19,473 nt of DNA from Lachnospiraceae bacterium (GCA_009774215.1 VSNH01000061.1:1-19473), one strand, 5' to 3'. Positions 1 to 8,553 are shown, numbered from the stretch's first letter. Notes: generated by a model from the letters alone, not told the origin. Numbers and translations are program-made.

Positions 1-676
1 GCAGATTATTTTCCTTGCTCAGATGCCCCAGCACAATCGCCTGCATATTGTCATGCAGAAGACGGCTTAGGAGCTTGCCCGCCGACGCGTTGGACAGATG
101 TCCCCGCTCCCCCAGAATCCGCTGTTTCAGATAATAGGGGTAAGGTCCCACCTGTAACATATGCACGTCGTGGTTTGCTTCCAGATACAGCAGATCCAGA
201 TTCCGCAGACACTCCACCGTATAATCGTTATAACAGCCAAGATCCGTAATCAGCCCGATCCTGCGCCCGTCATGATCGATCCGGTAGGCCACCGGGTCCG
301 CCGCATCGTGGGATGTGCGCACGGGATAGAGCGCGATATCCTTGATAATACATCTTTCATCCGGCACAATCACCCGAAAGAGCGATTCGTCGATCTGCCC
401 CAGCGAGGAAGTTTTCCTGATGGCTTCTACCGTCCCCCGCGTTGCGTAAATAGGAACCCCATACTTTCTGGCAAGCACCCCCAGCCCGCTTATATGATCG
501 GCGTGCTCATGGGTGATGCAGATCGCGTCGATATCCTTCATAGTCAGTCCAAGCTCTGCAAGCCCTGCTTCCGTTCGTTTGCCGCTGATTCCCACGTCCA
601 TCAGAAGGTGGGTGGTATCGCTGCCTACATAGACGCAGTTTCCGCTGCTACCGCTGGCAATACTGCATAGTCTCAT
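1..676 (-). CDS. walJ: YycJ/WalJ-like MBL-fold metallohydrolase, partial (C-terminus outside window)
   Basis: I read 225 codons from ATG at 676 down to the window edge; the family is usually about 260 residues, so only the last 35 or so are missing. The start MRLCSIASGSSGNCVYVG is characteristic of YycJ/WalJ. The metal-binding motif THEHADH is at residues 55-61 (His56, His58, Asp60, His61). Further ligand-type residues are in TSHDA (121-125), LITDLG (142-147) and GHLSKENN near residue 217. Proteins of this family are cytoplasmic metal-dependent hydrolases or nucleases; in Bacillus and Streptococcus the gene sits with walRK and is linked to cell-wall and DNA-repair phenotypes. Here no walRK is in view. 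It lies 57 bp after the FtsA-like gene, probably in the same transcript. The ribosome site is weak (GATAGG about 13 bases upstream). Confident on family, less on exact role. Confidence 0.85.
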   Translation of the reverse strand, partial: MRLCSIASGSSGNCVYVGSDTTHLLMDVGISGKRTEAGLAELGLTMKDIDAICITHEHADHISGLGVLARKYGVPIYATRGTVEAIRKTSSLGQIDESLFRVIVPDERCIIKDIALYPVRTSHDAADPVAYRIDHDGRRIGLITDLGCYNDYTVECLRNLDLLYLEANHDVHMLQVGPYPYYLKQRILGERGHLSNASAGKLLSRLLHDNMQAIVLGHLSKENNL

Positions 677-733
677 AATTATGTAAACCTATCGCAGCTA
701 CAGATATTTCTTCTAGCCGCCCTTCTTTATTCG

Positions 734-3121
734 TTATTTTTTCCAGTAAATCTCAATCACGTCGCCGCTTTTGATACTCTCCATATACTGCGCGCCCCTG
801 CCGTTTAAGTTGGTCACAATGCCGCTCCCCTCGGGCTTGGACAGATCAAAATCAATATACTCGAACACATCCACAAACACATAGTTTTTCTTGCCGGTCA
901 GCTTAATCGGACTGCCGTTTACCATCACCGTGATGGGAATGGGCAGGTTTTTGTTCAGAAGCTCTTCCCTGCGTTTTTCTTCCTCCGCCTTCGCCCGGGC
1001 TGCTGCCTCCTGCTTCGCTCTCGCTTTTGCCTTCGCCTCCTCCTCGGCGCGCTTGACGCCGGGACCCATCACAATCCTTGCGCCCTTCGGCTTCTGTCCG
1101 CCTGCTGCCCGTCCATCTTCCGCCGTTCCGTCTTCGTCTCCCGCAGGCTGCTTCTCCGCGCTGACATCATCACCCGCGCCATGCGAAGCGTCTTCTGTCC
1201 GATCCTGCGCTCCATCCGCATCACCGTTTCCGTCCGCATCCGCCGCAGAGACATTTTTCGCCATGGAGAATCCCGCCGTTCCCGCCGGTCTGTCCGTCTG
1301 CTCTGACGCCGCCTGTTCATCCGGCTGAGGCTGCTCGTAAAACTCCACATCGGAAAGCTGCAGCTCTTCCAACGTCCAGATCACCGAGAAGTTTTCATAC
1401 ACCTTCGTTTCCATGTCAGCAATCTTGTTATTGACATAGATATTCATATTCCAGTCAATGACCACATCCATGAACTCGGATATCTGGCGCACCGTATAAT
1501 AGCCTAATATCTCGATCTCATCGTTTTCCTGAATCTCATAGTACTCGGACTGCAATTCCCCGTTGACGCTGGCAAACTTGGGCAGATCCACCTTTTTCCC
1601 GTTGACCTCTACCCACATCTTGGAACCAAACTCGGGCAGTTGTCCCAACGTCATCCGTGCTGCTTCTCCTGCCGTCGATTCCACCACGCGAATCTGGTCG
1701 TTGGCGCGGATCTGCGTATAGATATCCGCCTCGTTGCCGTTGACGGTAATCCGCGCCGCCTCGCCCGGCTCTCCACGGACAATGCGGGGCTTCCCGTTCA
1801 CCGTAAAGTTCAGTTCCTTCCCCCGCTTTGGGAACAGGCCGTCACTGGCAAACTCCGCCTGCATCGCCGCATCCACCACAGCCGCCTTGCTGTTATCATA
1901 AATCTTGACGCGCTGGTCATTGAAATAGACAAAGATAAAATTATTGCTCTGCTCATAAAAGCTTAGGCAGATGCCGATGGGCGTCACCATCAGGGAGTCT
2001 TTTCTGGCATCCGCCTCCAGAAACTCAATCCCCTGCATGACTTCCTCGCCCCTGACCGCCACGCGCTCGTTCTGGATCTCCAGCTTCTCCGCGAGGGCCT
2101 GCGTGTAGCCGGGAAGCTTTCCGCCTCCGCCGACCACAAACACAGCGCTGACGGATTTATCCCCGTTTAACTCCTTAATCTTGGCCGCCACCTGACTGGT
2201 CATATTCTCAATCACATCAGCCGCCACGCGCTCCACCTCCTCGGTGGTGATCGTCTGTGTCAGCCCCATGATATCCTTATACTCGATCACATCCTTCACG
2301 CCGGTGTCCCGCTTGATCTGCTCCGCCGTGGCAAAATCCACCAGACAGTGCTTCGCCAACACCTCCGTGAGCGCATCCCCCGCAATGGGAATCATGCCGT
2401 AGGCGATGATACTGCCATCCTTTGTGACGGAGATATCGGAAGTGCCCGCACCCACGTCCACCAGCGCAATATTCAACATGCGGTACATCTCCGGGATCGC
2501 CACCTGAATCGCCGCGATCGGCTCCAGCGTCAGATTCACCACTTCCAGACCTGCGACGCCCACCGCCTTGTAGAGACCGCCCACCACATCCTCCGGCAAG
2601 AAAGTAGCAATCAGATCCGCGCCGATGGTCTTCGCCTTGTGCCCCTCCAAATTCCCTATCGTGTAACCATTCATATAATAACGTACAACCGAATATCCGA
2701 CACAGTAGAACTTCATATCCATGTCGTTCTTTTCCAGAAACTCCTGATAGGCCTTCTCCACGCCCATGGAATCCAGCGCGTAAATATCTTCGCCCGTGAT
2801 TTCCCGGTCGCTCTCCAGCTCCTGATCGACACGCAGCGTCACCGTCTGCAGCACACGGCCCGCCGCCGCGATACAGACGTCCTTAAGCGGTCTGCCGATC
2901 CGCTCTTCCAGCTCCGCTTTGACCTCCTTTATGGTGCCGCCCACCTTGTAGATATCATGAATCTGCCCGTCCAGCATGGATCTCGTCCCATGCTCCCTGA
3001 TGCTCTGCGTCACCACATGAAACTTGCCGCCTGTGCGGTATCCCACCGTACCTACGATACTCCTTGTCCCGATATCCAGACCAAACACCAACTGTCCCGG
3101 TAATTTCATCGCTTCTGCCAC
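734..3121 (-). CDS. FtsA-like actin-fold ATPase with long C-terminal repeat extension
   Basis: The first 400 residues are an FtsA/PilM-type actin fold. Phosphate-1 motif GLDIGTRS is at 14-21, with an SHS2-like insertion over about 30-130. Phosphate-2 motif LVDVGAGTSDIS is at 220-231, and adenosine motif VFVVGGGGKLPG at 327-338. Normal FtsA is about 420 residues and ends in an amphipathic membrane helix. This one runs to 795 and instead carries at least three roughly 80-residue modules built on a (V/I)xVNG strand and an ENDEIEI/SGDVIEI-type end. Before the last module there is a low-complexity acidic linker (about 610-690) and an Ala/Lys/Glu-rich helix (about 700-740). The chosen GTG has GGGGGA six bases upstream and overlaps coaE by 16 bp. 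An ATG at 3109 overlaps the coaE stop as ATGA and is the alternative. A role in division or envelope assembly is inferred from the fold only. Confidence 0.75.
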   Translation of the reverse strand: MAEAMKLPGQLVFGLDIGTRSIVGTVGYRTGGKFHVVTQSIREHGTRSMLDGQIHDIYKVGGTIKEVKAELEERIGRPLKDVCIAAAGRVLQTVTLRVDQELESDREITGEDIYALDSMGVEKAYQEFLEKNDMDMKFYCVGYSVVRYYMNGYTIGNLEGHKAKTIGADLIATFLPEDVVGGLYKAVGVAGLEVVNLTLEPIAAIQVAIPEMYRMLNIALVDVGAGTSDISVTKDGSIIAYGMIPIAGDALTEVLAKHCLVDFATAEQIKRDTGVKDVIEYKDIMGLTQTITTEEVERVAADVIENMTSQVAAKIKELNGDKSVSAVFVVGGGGKLPGYTQALAEKLEIQNERVAVRGEEVMQGIEFLEADARKDSLMVTPIGICLSFYEQSNNFIFVYFNDQRVKIYDNSKAAVVDAAMQAEFASDGLFPKRGKELNFTVNGKPRIVRGEPGEAARITVNGNEADIYTQIRANDQIRVVESTAGEAARMTLGQLPEFGSKMWVEVNGKKVDLPKFASVNGELQSEYYEIQENDEIEILGYYTVRQISEFMDVVIDWNMNIYVNNKIADMETKVYENFSVIWTLEELQLSDVEFYEQPQPDEQAASEQTDRPAGTAGFSMAKNVSAADADGNGDADGAQDRTEDASHGAGDDVSAEKQPAGDEDGTAEDGRAAGGQKPKGARIVMGPGVKRAEEEAKAKARAKQEAAARAKAEEEKRREELLNKNLPIPITVMVNGSPIKLTGKKNYVFVDVFEYIDFDLSKPEGSGIVTNLNGRGAQYMESIKSGDVIEIYWKK

Positions 3122-3714
3122 TGATCTTCCCCCAATTCTTTGTCTATTTGTGTGTAAACACTTTCCAGTGTTCCGTTGTTTTCTATCACTACGCCACAGT
3201 GCTTACGAAACGCCTGCGCCGAAAGCTGCTTTTGCAAAATGGCATCAATCTTCTCGTCCGTGTAGCCCCTCGTCTCCCGGAGCCTCTGCCGCCTGACCTC
3301 TTCCTCCGCGTGGATATACCACAGCCCGTCCAGCATTTCCGCATAGCCCTCTTCAATTAGAAGCGCCGCCTCTATAAATAGCCATGCGATCTGCCCCGCT
3401 GCCCGCTCCTTTTCGATCTGCTCCGTCAGATACGCCTTCACCGCCGGATGCACGATACCGTTTACTTTCAGTAGCAGCTCGCCGTCCCCGAAAATCCGCG
3501 CCGCCATCTTCCGTTTGTCTATCTTTCCCGCCGCATCCAGGATCTCTTTCCCTAACAGCGCCGTCAGCGGCTCATAACAGGCTTCGCCCGGCTCTTCCAG
3601 TCGATGTGCCACCCGGTCCGCCATAATCACGCGGCAGTCCCGCCGTTTTTCCAGATAAGCCAGCACTTCCGACTTCCCGGCTCCCACGCCGCCCGTAACG
3701 CCTATTACTTTCAT
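3106..3714 (-). CDS. coaE: dephospho-CoA kinase
   Basis: CoaE phosphorylates the 3'-hydroxyl of dephospho-CoA with ATP, the last step of coenzyme A synthesis, in the cytoplasm. The product is 202 residues, the usual size. It opens with the P-loop MKVIGVTGGVGAGKSEV (Walker A GGVGAGKS at 8-15). The family motif ADRVAHRL follows at about 32-39, HPAVKAYL near 104, the EAALLIEEGYAE segment near 126-137, and the lid/LID-like RQRLRETRGYTDE near 152-164. It ends by overlapping the start of the FtsA-like gene (TGA shared with ATGA), which implies translational coupling. AAGG lies about 10 bases before the start. The 157-bp gap to polA on its 5' side contains a copy of the two-hairpin repeat element. 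Confidence 0.95.
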   Translation of the reverse strand: MKVIGVTGGVGAGKSEVLAYLEKRRDCRVIMADRVAHRLEEPGEACYEPLTALLGKEILDAAGKIDKRKMAARIFGDGELLLKVNGIVHPAVKAYLTEQIEKERAAGQIAWLFIEAALLIEEGYAEMLDGLWYIHAEEEVRRQRLRETRGYTDEKIDAILQKQLSAQAFRKHCGVVIENNGTLESVYTQIDKELGEDQWQKR

Positions 3715-3760
3715 ATGTTCATCGCCTTATCCTTCTCCTGTGTGAAACTTAGTGCCTCCA

Positions 3761-3870
3761 ACTCAGATCCGCGCGGAGAATGCCGTATTTCAGGCATTCT
3801 CTCGTGTGAGATTTAGTACTTCTTAGCGAAGCAGCCTCTGCTGCTGAGCTTTAGAAGCACTTCTCACACT
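3761..3870. repeat. Two-hairpin intergenic element, copy A (3' of polA)
   Basis: This 110-bp element begins 2 bp after the polA stop. Hairpin 1 is a perfect 9-bp stem, 3776-3784 with 3793-3801 (GAGAATGCC/GGCATTCTC). Hairpin 2 is nested: an outer 8-bp stem 3804-3811 with 3862-3869 (GTGTGAGA/TCTCACAC) and an inner stem 3815-3823 with 3853-3861 (one mismatch or G-U), capped by a GCAGC/GCTGC-type stem. Next to hairpin 1 is the palindrome TCCGCGCGGA. It matches copy B at 6673-6783 across its whole length. There is no U-tract, so it is not a classical terminator. Confidence 0.8.
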
Positions 3871-3871
3871 G

Positions 3872-6601
3872 TTATTTTGCCTCGTACCAATCCGCCCCCG
3901 TGTGCAAATCAATCTCCAGCCGCACGGACAGTTCCGCCGCCTGCTGCATCTGCTCCGTGAGAATCCGCCTCACCTGCTCTTCCTCCCCGGCCTCCGTCTC
4001 GATCAACAGCTCGTCGTGCACCTGTAAGATCAGTCGGGATTTCAGGTTTTCGCTGTGCAGTTTCTCCCACACCCGGATCATGGCAATCTTCATAATGTCC
4101 GCCGCCGTCCCCTGAATCGGGGAGTTCATGGCTACCCGCTCACCGAAGGAGCGCTGCATAAAATTGTTGGAGGCCAGCTCGGGGATCGGACGCCTGCGCC
4201 CATACATGGTAGTCACATAGCCTTTTTCCTTCGCCTCCGCCACCATATGATCCAGAAACCGCTTGACCCCCGGATAAGTCTCGAAATACTGCTCGATATA
4301 TTCCGCCGCCTCTTTCTTGGAAATGCTCAGATCCTGACTCAAGCCGAAGGAACTGATGCCGTAAACGATACCGAAATTGACCGCCTTGGCGTTGCGCCTC
4401 TGCAAGTCCGTCACCTCCTCGAACGGTGTGTGGAACACCTTGGAGGCGGTAATCCGGTGAATGTCCTCCTCCATGCGGTATGCTTCAATGAGCTGTTTGT
4501 CGTCGGACATATGCGCCAGAATCCGCAGCTCAATCTGGGAGTAATCCGCATCCATGAAAAGATACCCATCCCGCGGCACAAACACCTTACGAATCCGCCG
4601 TCCCAGCTCCATGCGCATGGGGATGTTCTGTAAGTTCGGCTCTGTCGAGCTGAGCCGTCCGGTAGCGGTGATAGTCTGGTTGAAGGTGGAATGAATCCTG
4701 CCGTCCGCGGCGATACAGGACGAAAGTCCCTCCGCATATGTGGACTTTAACTTCATCAGTCCCCTGTATTCCAATATATCAGATACAATCGGATAATCCG
4801 GCGCCAGCTTCTCCAGCACATCCGCCGCCGTGGAATACCCAGTCTTCGTCTTTTTGCCGCCCTTGATTCCCATTTTTTCAAAAAGGATCTCCGCAAGCTG
4901 CTTGGGCGAGTTGATGTTGAAGGTGCAGTCCGCCTGCCGATAAATCGCCTGCTCCAATTCGGTGATTCTCCCGGTCAGCGCTTCGCCGTAAGCCTTGAGC
5001 GCCGCGGGCTGCACCAGCACGCCGTAACACTCCATATCATGAAGCACCCGGGAAAGCGGCATCTCGATCTCATAAAAAAGCCCGTCCATCCCCTGCTCCA
5101 CAAGATTTTCCCGCAAAAGTTTTCCTGCCGCCAGACACACATAAGCCTGATAACAGGCGTACTGTGCAAATTCCTCCGGGTTCTTTTCGTAGGCCTCCGC
5201 AAAACTGCCTTTCCCACAGACCTGCGTCCTGTCCGGAATCGTCAGCGACAGATACTCGCTGGCGATATCCTCCGTCTGGTAATCACTCTTTAACGGATTG
5301 ATCAGATACGCCGCGATCAGAATATCAAAATATCTCTGTGCCCGGTAAGGCCGCATCACATCCTGCCCGCCTGCCTCGCCGCGCCACATGCTCTCCTCAC
5401 CCGACTCCTCTACCATATCATAGAGAGATTTCATATCAAATGCATTAAGTTTACATAACTCGTCCCTGTTCAGAGCTGTCAGCTGCTCTCGCAGATAACC
5501 TTCCGTCACCTCTTTCTGACAGGGAATAAAGACCACGTGATTTTCCTCCGGCGCAAGGGCAATACCCATACAGCCGCCCAGCTCCTTACTGTCCTTAAAA
5601 ACCGCCAGCCCGATCTCGCAACCGTCCTCCGCGCCCTGCCTCTTTTTCCGGCAAACGTCAAAAAGCGCTTCGACCTCCGCCTTCTCCGTCACGGTATGAA
5701 AATCCGCTTCCTGTCTGTTTGATACCGCCACATCTTTGGAAAAGCGGGACAACATATTCTTAAATTCAAGCTGCTTGCACAGCACATAGGCTTCTTCCGT
5801 ATAAAAATCGCCGATCCTCGCCTTCTCCAAGTCAAAAGCAATCTCCGCGTCCACGTTGATGGTCGCCAGCACCTTGCTCAAGTCCGCAAGCTCCCTGTTC
5901 GCAAGCAGGGATTCCCGGATTGACTTTTTGGAAATTTCCTCCGCGTGAGCGTAAATATTTTCAAGTGACCCGTAAGTGACCATCAGCTCCGTGGCCGTCT
6001 TCTCCCCCACCTTCGGAACACCGGGAATATTGTCCGCCGTGTCCCCCATCAACGCCTTCAAGTCAATAAACTGAATCGGATTGACTTGATAAGCCGCTTC
6101 CACGTCCTTCGCATAGTAATCTTCCACCTGGGTTCTGCCGCCCTTCGTCTTGGGAATGCGGATGCGGATATGGTCTGTGGCCACCTGCAAAAGATCCCTG
6201 TCACCCGACACGAGGGAGACTTCCATCCCTTCCCGCTCCGCACGCTTCGCGATGGTTCCAAGAATGTCGTCCGCCTCCAGCCCCGCCTGTTCCACCACGC
6301 AGATGCCCATGGCCAGAAGCAGCTCCTTCATCACCGGCACCTGTTCCCGAAGCTCCGTGGGCATGGGCTTTCTCGTGCCCTTGTACTCCTTGTATATCTC
6401 ATGCCGGAAGGTGGGCGCGTGGACATCGAAAGCCACCGCCAGATAATCCGCCTGCTCCTCCTCCAGAATCTTGAACATAATATTCAAAAAGCCGAAGATC
6501 GCGTTCGTGTGGAGCCCCTGCCCGTTGGTCAATTCAGGCACCCCGTAAAACGCCCTGTTCAATATACTGTGTCCGTCTATCAAAACCAGTTTCAAAGCCA
6601 T
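3872..6601 (-). CDS. polA: DNA polymerase I
   Basis: Repair and Okazaki-fragment polymerase, 909 residues, close to the family norm. Residues 1-290 are the 5'-3' exonuclease, with LIDGHSILNRAFY at 7-19, GLEADDILG at 107-115, SGDRDLLQV at 132-140 and GDTADNIPGVPKVGEKTA at 186-203. Residues about 300-490 are the 3'-5' exonuclease fold but without its acidic metal ligands: the DxE position reads GLAVFKDS (331-338) and the last Asp motif reads QYACYQAYVCL (480-490). Residues 500-909 are the polymerase: motif A DADYSQIELR at 684-693, motif B RRNAKAVNFGIVYG, and motif C VHDE at 861-864. Proofreading is therefore probably lost, as known for Taq and Bacillus-type enzymes. Start ATG at 6601. The gene is bracketed by repeat copies A and B and reads toward coaE. 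Confidence 0.97.
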   Translation of the reverse strand: MALKLVLIDGHSILNRAFYGVPELTNGQGLHTNAIFGFLNIMFKILEEEQADYLAVAFDVHAPTFRHEIYKEYKGTRKPMPTELREQVPVMKELLLAMGICVVEQAGLEADDILGTIAKRAEREGMEVSLVSGDRDLLQVATDHIRIRIPKTKGGRTQVEDYYAKDVEAAYQVNPIQFIDLKALMGDTADNIPGVPKVGEKTATELMVTYGSLENIYAHAEEISKKSIRESLLANRELADLSKVLATINVDAEIAFDLEKARIGDFYTEEAYVLCKQLEFKNMLSRFSKDVAVSNRQEADFHTVTEKAEVEALFDVCRKKRQGAEDGCEIGLAVFKDSKELGGCMGIALAPEENHVVFIPCQKEVTEGYLREQLTALNRDELCKLNAFDMKSLYDMVEESGEESMWRGEAGGQDVMRPYRAQRYFDILIAAYLINPLKSDYQTEDIASEYLSLTIPDRTQVCGKGSFAEAYEKNPEEFAQYACYQAYVCLAAGKLLRENLVEQGMDGLFYEIEMPLSRVLHDMECYGVLVQPAALKAYGEALTGRITELEQAIYRQADCTFNINSPKQLAEILFEKMGIKGGKKTKTGYSTAADVLEKLAPDYPIVSDILEYRGLMKLKSTYAEGLSSCIAADGRIHSTFNQTITATGRLSSTEPNLQNIPMRMELGRRIRKVFVPRDGYLFMDADYSQIELRILAHMSDDKQLIEAYRMEEDIHRITASKVFHTPFEEVTDLQRRNAKAVNFGIVYGISSFGLSQDLSISKKEAAEYIEQYFETYPGVKRFLDHMVAEAKEKGYVTTMYGRRRPIPELASNNFMQRSFGERVAMNSPIQGTAADIMKIAMIRVWEKLHSENLKSRLILQVHDELLIETEAGEEEQVRRILTEQMQQAAELSVRLEIDLHTGADWYEAK

Positions 6602-6672
6602 ATACTCTCAAGCCTCACTCTGCCATTTCTAATTTCCAGTCACATTAACCAACATGTCACAGCTCTGCTGTG

Positions 6673-6783
6673 ACTCAAATCCGTGCGGAGAATGCCCGTA
6701 TTTCAGGCATTCTCCCGAGTGAAACATAGAACTTCTCCACGAAACAGCCTTTGCTGTGAGTGGCTAGAAGTTCTTTTCACTCT
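6673..6783. repeat. Two-hairpin intergenic element, copy B (between zf-HC2 gene and polA)
   Basis: Second copy of the element, starting 4 bp after the zf-HC2 gene stop. Hairpin 1 pairs 6687-6696 with 6706-6715 (10 bp). Hairpin 2 pairs an outer stem 6717-6724 with 6775-6782 (GAGTGAAA/TTTCACTC) and a perfect inner stem 6728-6736 with 6766-6774 (AGAACTTCT/AGAAGTTCT). Both strands of each stem differ from copy A in compensating ways. The palindrome next to hairpin 1 is TCCGCACGGA here. A further perfect 8-bp hairpin, 6656-6663 with 6667-6674 (GTCACAGC/GCTGTGAC), adjoins it and has no counterpart in copy A. Confidence 0.8.
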
Positions 6784-6787
6784 ATTT

Positions 6788-7108
6788 TCAGACCGATACA
6801 ATCACCAAGGCTGCAATGATCACCGCCACCACGGCGACCTCCAGCACCAGAAGCGTATGCCGCAGAATACGGTTGACGCGGATCTTGTCATCTGCATCCT
6901 CCAGCTTCCACGTCAGCGCCTTCTGCAGATTAAAATTATTACCCCGCTCAAGCTGCTCCAAGCCCTCCGCCACCAGAAACTGAATGGATAATTCCTCCAT
7001 GCATTCCGGGCAGTCCTCGATATGCTCCACAAATTCTGCCAGGCCCCTTCCATCCAGTTCATCCTCCAGGAAGGACGGTATATTTTTCTCTGCTTCTTTA
7101 CAGTTCAT
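6788..7108 (-). CDS. zf-HC2 (anti-sigma-like) zinc-finger membrane protein
   Basis: A 106-residue protein starting MNCKEAEKNIPSFLEDELDG, the usual opening of putative zinc-finger (zf-HC2) proteins. The ligand motif HIEDCPEC (HxxxCxxC) is at about residues 29-36, with Cys3 as the likely fourth ligand. The C-terminus is a single hydrophobic segment of about 22 residues (LLVLEVAVVAVIIAALVIVSV), so the zinc domain is cytoplasmic and membrane-tethered. Related proteins are anti-sigma factors, but no sigma-factor gene is adjacent, so that function is only a possibility. The reading frame extends 10 codons further up to 7138. I chose the ATG at 7108 because GGAG lies six bases before it. The gene is followed at once by repeat copy B and then polA. 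Confidence 0.7.
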   Translation of the reverse strand: MNCKEAEKNIPSFLEDELDGRGLAEFVEHIEDCPECMEELSIQFLVAEGLEQLERGNNFNLQKALTWKLEDADDKIRVNRILRHTLLVLEVAVVAVIIAALVIVSV

Positions 7109-7161
7109 TACCCGCTCCATGTCTTTCCACCGGCACATTCACAAGTACCCGCACAGAAATT

Positions 7162-7167
7162 ATTATA
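7162..7167 (-). promoter_or_regulatory. -10 box (TATAAT) for the zf-HC2 gene
   Basis: A perfect TATAAT on the minus strand lies 53 bp before the ATG at 7108, in a run reading TGGTATATAAT that also allows an extended -10 reading. No good -35 box is found at 17-18 bp. Plausible but unproved. Confidence 0.4.
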
Positions 7168-7347
7168 TACCATCGCCCGGATATTTAAAAGAGGTTTTTC
7201 ACGGCTGACACAACGAAGAGCCCCGGCTTTCGCCAGCGCCCTTCTGTCCCAATGCTTTCGCATTTCTCGTCCTTTTACCGCTCTATCCGTTTTCTCAAAT
7301 CCCAAGTACCATTGTGCAGACACCCGCACCGACATTCTACGCCGCTC
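7168..7347. other. Intergenic region with two GAAA-tetraloop hairpins
   Basis: Between the lysozyme stop and the zf-HC2 promoter I see no convincing gene. On the minus strand there are two hairpins closed by GAAA: a perfect 5-bp stem at 7251-7264 (AATGC-GAAA-GCATT) and a second at 7223-7236 (CTGGC-GAAA-GCCGG). No clear U-tract follows. A 75-codon minus-strand frame covers the region but has no recognisable family or ribosome site and reads through the promoter; I do not call it a gene. It could be a structured RNA leader or a decayed repeat. Confidence 0.4.
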
Positions 7348-8553
7348 CTACTGAGCCGGAGCCGCCTCCCCGCCGTCCGCGGGAACGGAAACCGTCTCTG
7401 CCTGTGCGCTGTCCGCCGCTTCCGCGGATGCTGCCTCGGGAGCCGCCTCAGGCGCAGACGCCGCCACCGCCGCAATCCCGTTGCCGTCTACCGTGTAGTC
7501 CGTGCCGTCCACATTTACCGTCACATTTCTCTGCAGCGCGCCCGTAGCCGGGTCGTAATAATAAACGTTGCCGTCGGGTCTGGTCACCAGCCCTCTCTGC
7601 ATCACCGCATTCTCATCAAAGTAATAATCCTGCCCCTCGATCGTCACATCCTCGCGCAAGGCGTGTCCGTCCTTTGTGGCAAGGAAATACCTGCCCGTCT
7701 CATCCTCAAACCAGCAGCCCTTCTGCACAAAACCGTTCTCGTCCAGATGATACTTTTTATCTTCCCAGCCAACCCAGCCGTTCCTCTGCATTCGATAGCC
7801 CGCATAAAAGACCGTCTGGTCGCCACGGGGCGCAAAACCGTCCGCCACGATCAGAGACGCGTAATCTTTAAACTGATAATTCATATCCACTCGTGTGGGA
7901 ATCCCCGCCACACTGCCGTGGGAAGTATTCTGCCAGAAAGCCGCGCCGCCGTCATACTCAAGCGAATCCGCATACTGCGCAATCCACTTGTCATAGCCGA
8001 TATTACCGATCTTGTCCCGGAACATATTCCGGCTGGAATAAACTACAGGATAATAGCCGTTGGCCTCAATGATTGAGCAGAACGCATTGATCAGCTCCTG
8101 CAGCTGCGCCTGCGACATGTTCTTGTGACAGGGCGCTTCCACATCAAAGACCACCGGATAATTCACCGTATAGTTGCCGATCCACTGTAAAAGCTGGTTT
8201 GCCTCTGCTCTCGCCTGATCCGCATTGGCCGCATAAGAATACAGATACACGCCCGTCCGCAGACCCGCCGCGTTCGCGCCGCGCATATTCACGTCAAAAT
8301 ATGGGTCAATGCCCGAGTTCGTGCTGCCCGCCTTCACAAAAGCAAAAGACACCCCGGAGGATGGCACCTGACTCCAGTCTATCCCCAGATTGTGCTTGGA
8401 CACGTCAATGCCTCTGGCAATGGAGCTGCCCGCTCCCACCGCCTCCACCTTAAGTCCCGGTGTCAGCACCAGCGCGCCTGCCAGACACAGCACGGCAACC
8501 TGCTTCACTCCCCTGCGCAGTCTATGTAATAACATCTTATTTGGTTTTATCAT
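7348..8553 (-). CDS. Secreted GH25 lysozyme with cell-wall-binding repeats
   Basis: 401 residues. The N-terminus is a signal peptide: basic RLRRGVK (11-17), hydrophobic core VAVLCLAGALVL (19-30), probable cleavage near residue 38. The GH25 (1,4-beta-N-acetylmuramidase) domain spans about 46-250: GIDVSKHN (48-55, with Asp50), FAFVKAG (70-76), YLYSYAAN (103-110), and FDVE at 136-139 with Glu139 as the likely catalytic acid. AAFWQNTSHG and TRVDMNYQF near its end are typical. Residues about 262-360 carry choline-binding-type wall repeats (GWVGWEDKKYHLDENG, DYYFDENAVMQRG, VYYYDPATGALQ). The last 40 residues are an Ala/Glu/Pro-rich tail with no anchor motif. The enzyme should cleave peptidoglycan outside the cell; whether it is for self-remodelling or rivals is unknown. 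AAGG lies just before the ATG. A tandem operator-like site is upstream. Confidence 0.9.
   Translation of the reverse strand: MIKPNKMLLHRLRRGVKQVAVLCLAGALVLTPGLKVEAVGAGSSIARGIDVSKHNLGIDWSQVPSSGVSFAFVKAGSTNSGIDPYFDVNMRGANAAGLRTGVYLYSYAANADQARAEANQLLQWIGNYTVNYPVVFDVEAPCHKNMSQAQLQELINAFCSIIEANGYYPVVYSSRNMFRDKIGNIGYDKWIAQYADSLEYDGGAAFWQNTSHGSVAGIPTRVDMNYQFKDYASLIVADGFAPRGDQTVFYAGYRMQRNGWVGWEDKKYHLDENGFVQKGCWFEDETGRYFLATKDGHALREDVTIEGQDYYFDENAVMQRGLVTRPDGNVYYYDPATGALQRNVTVNVDGTDYTVDGNGIAAVAASAPEAAPEAASAEAADSAQAETVSVPADGGEAAPAQ

Noticed and set aside
2348..3103. 251-codon plus-strand frame
   Set aside because: Antisense to the FtsA-like gene whose motifs are intact. His/Arg-rich composition is typical of a shadow.
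7108..7335. 75-codon minus-strand frame between the GH25 and zf-HC2 genes
   Set aside because: No family, no ribosome site, covers hairpins and a promoter; treated as non-coding.
7252..8076. 274-codon plus-strand frame
   Set aside because: Antisense to the GH25 gene, which has a signal peptide and catalytic motifs.
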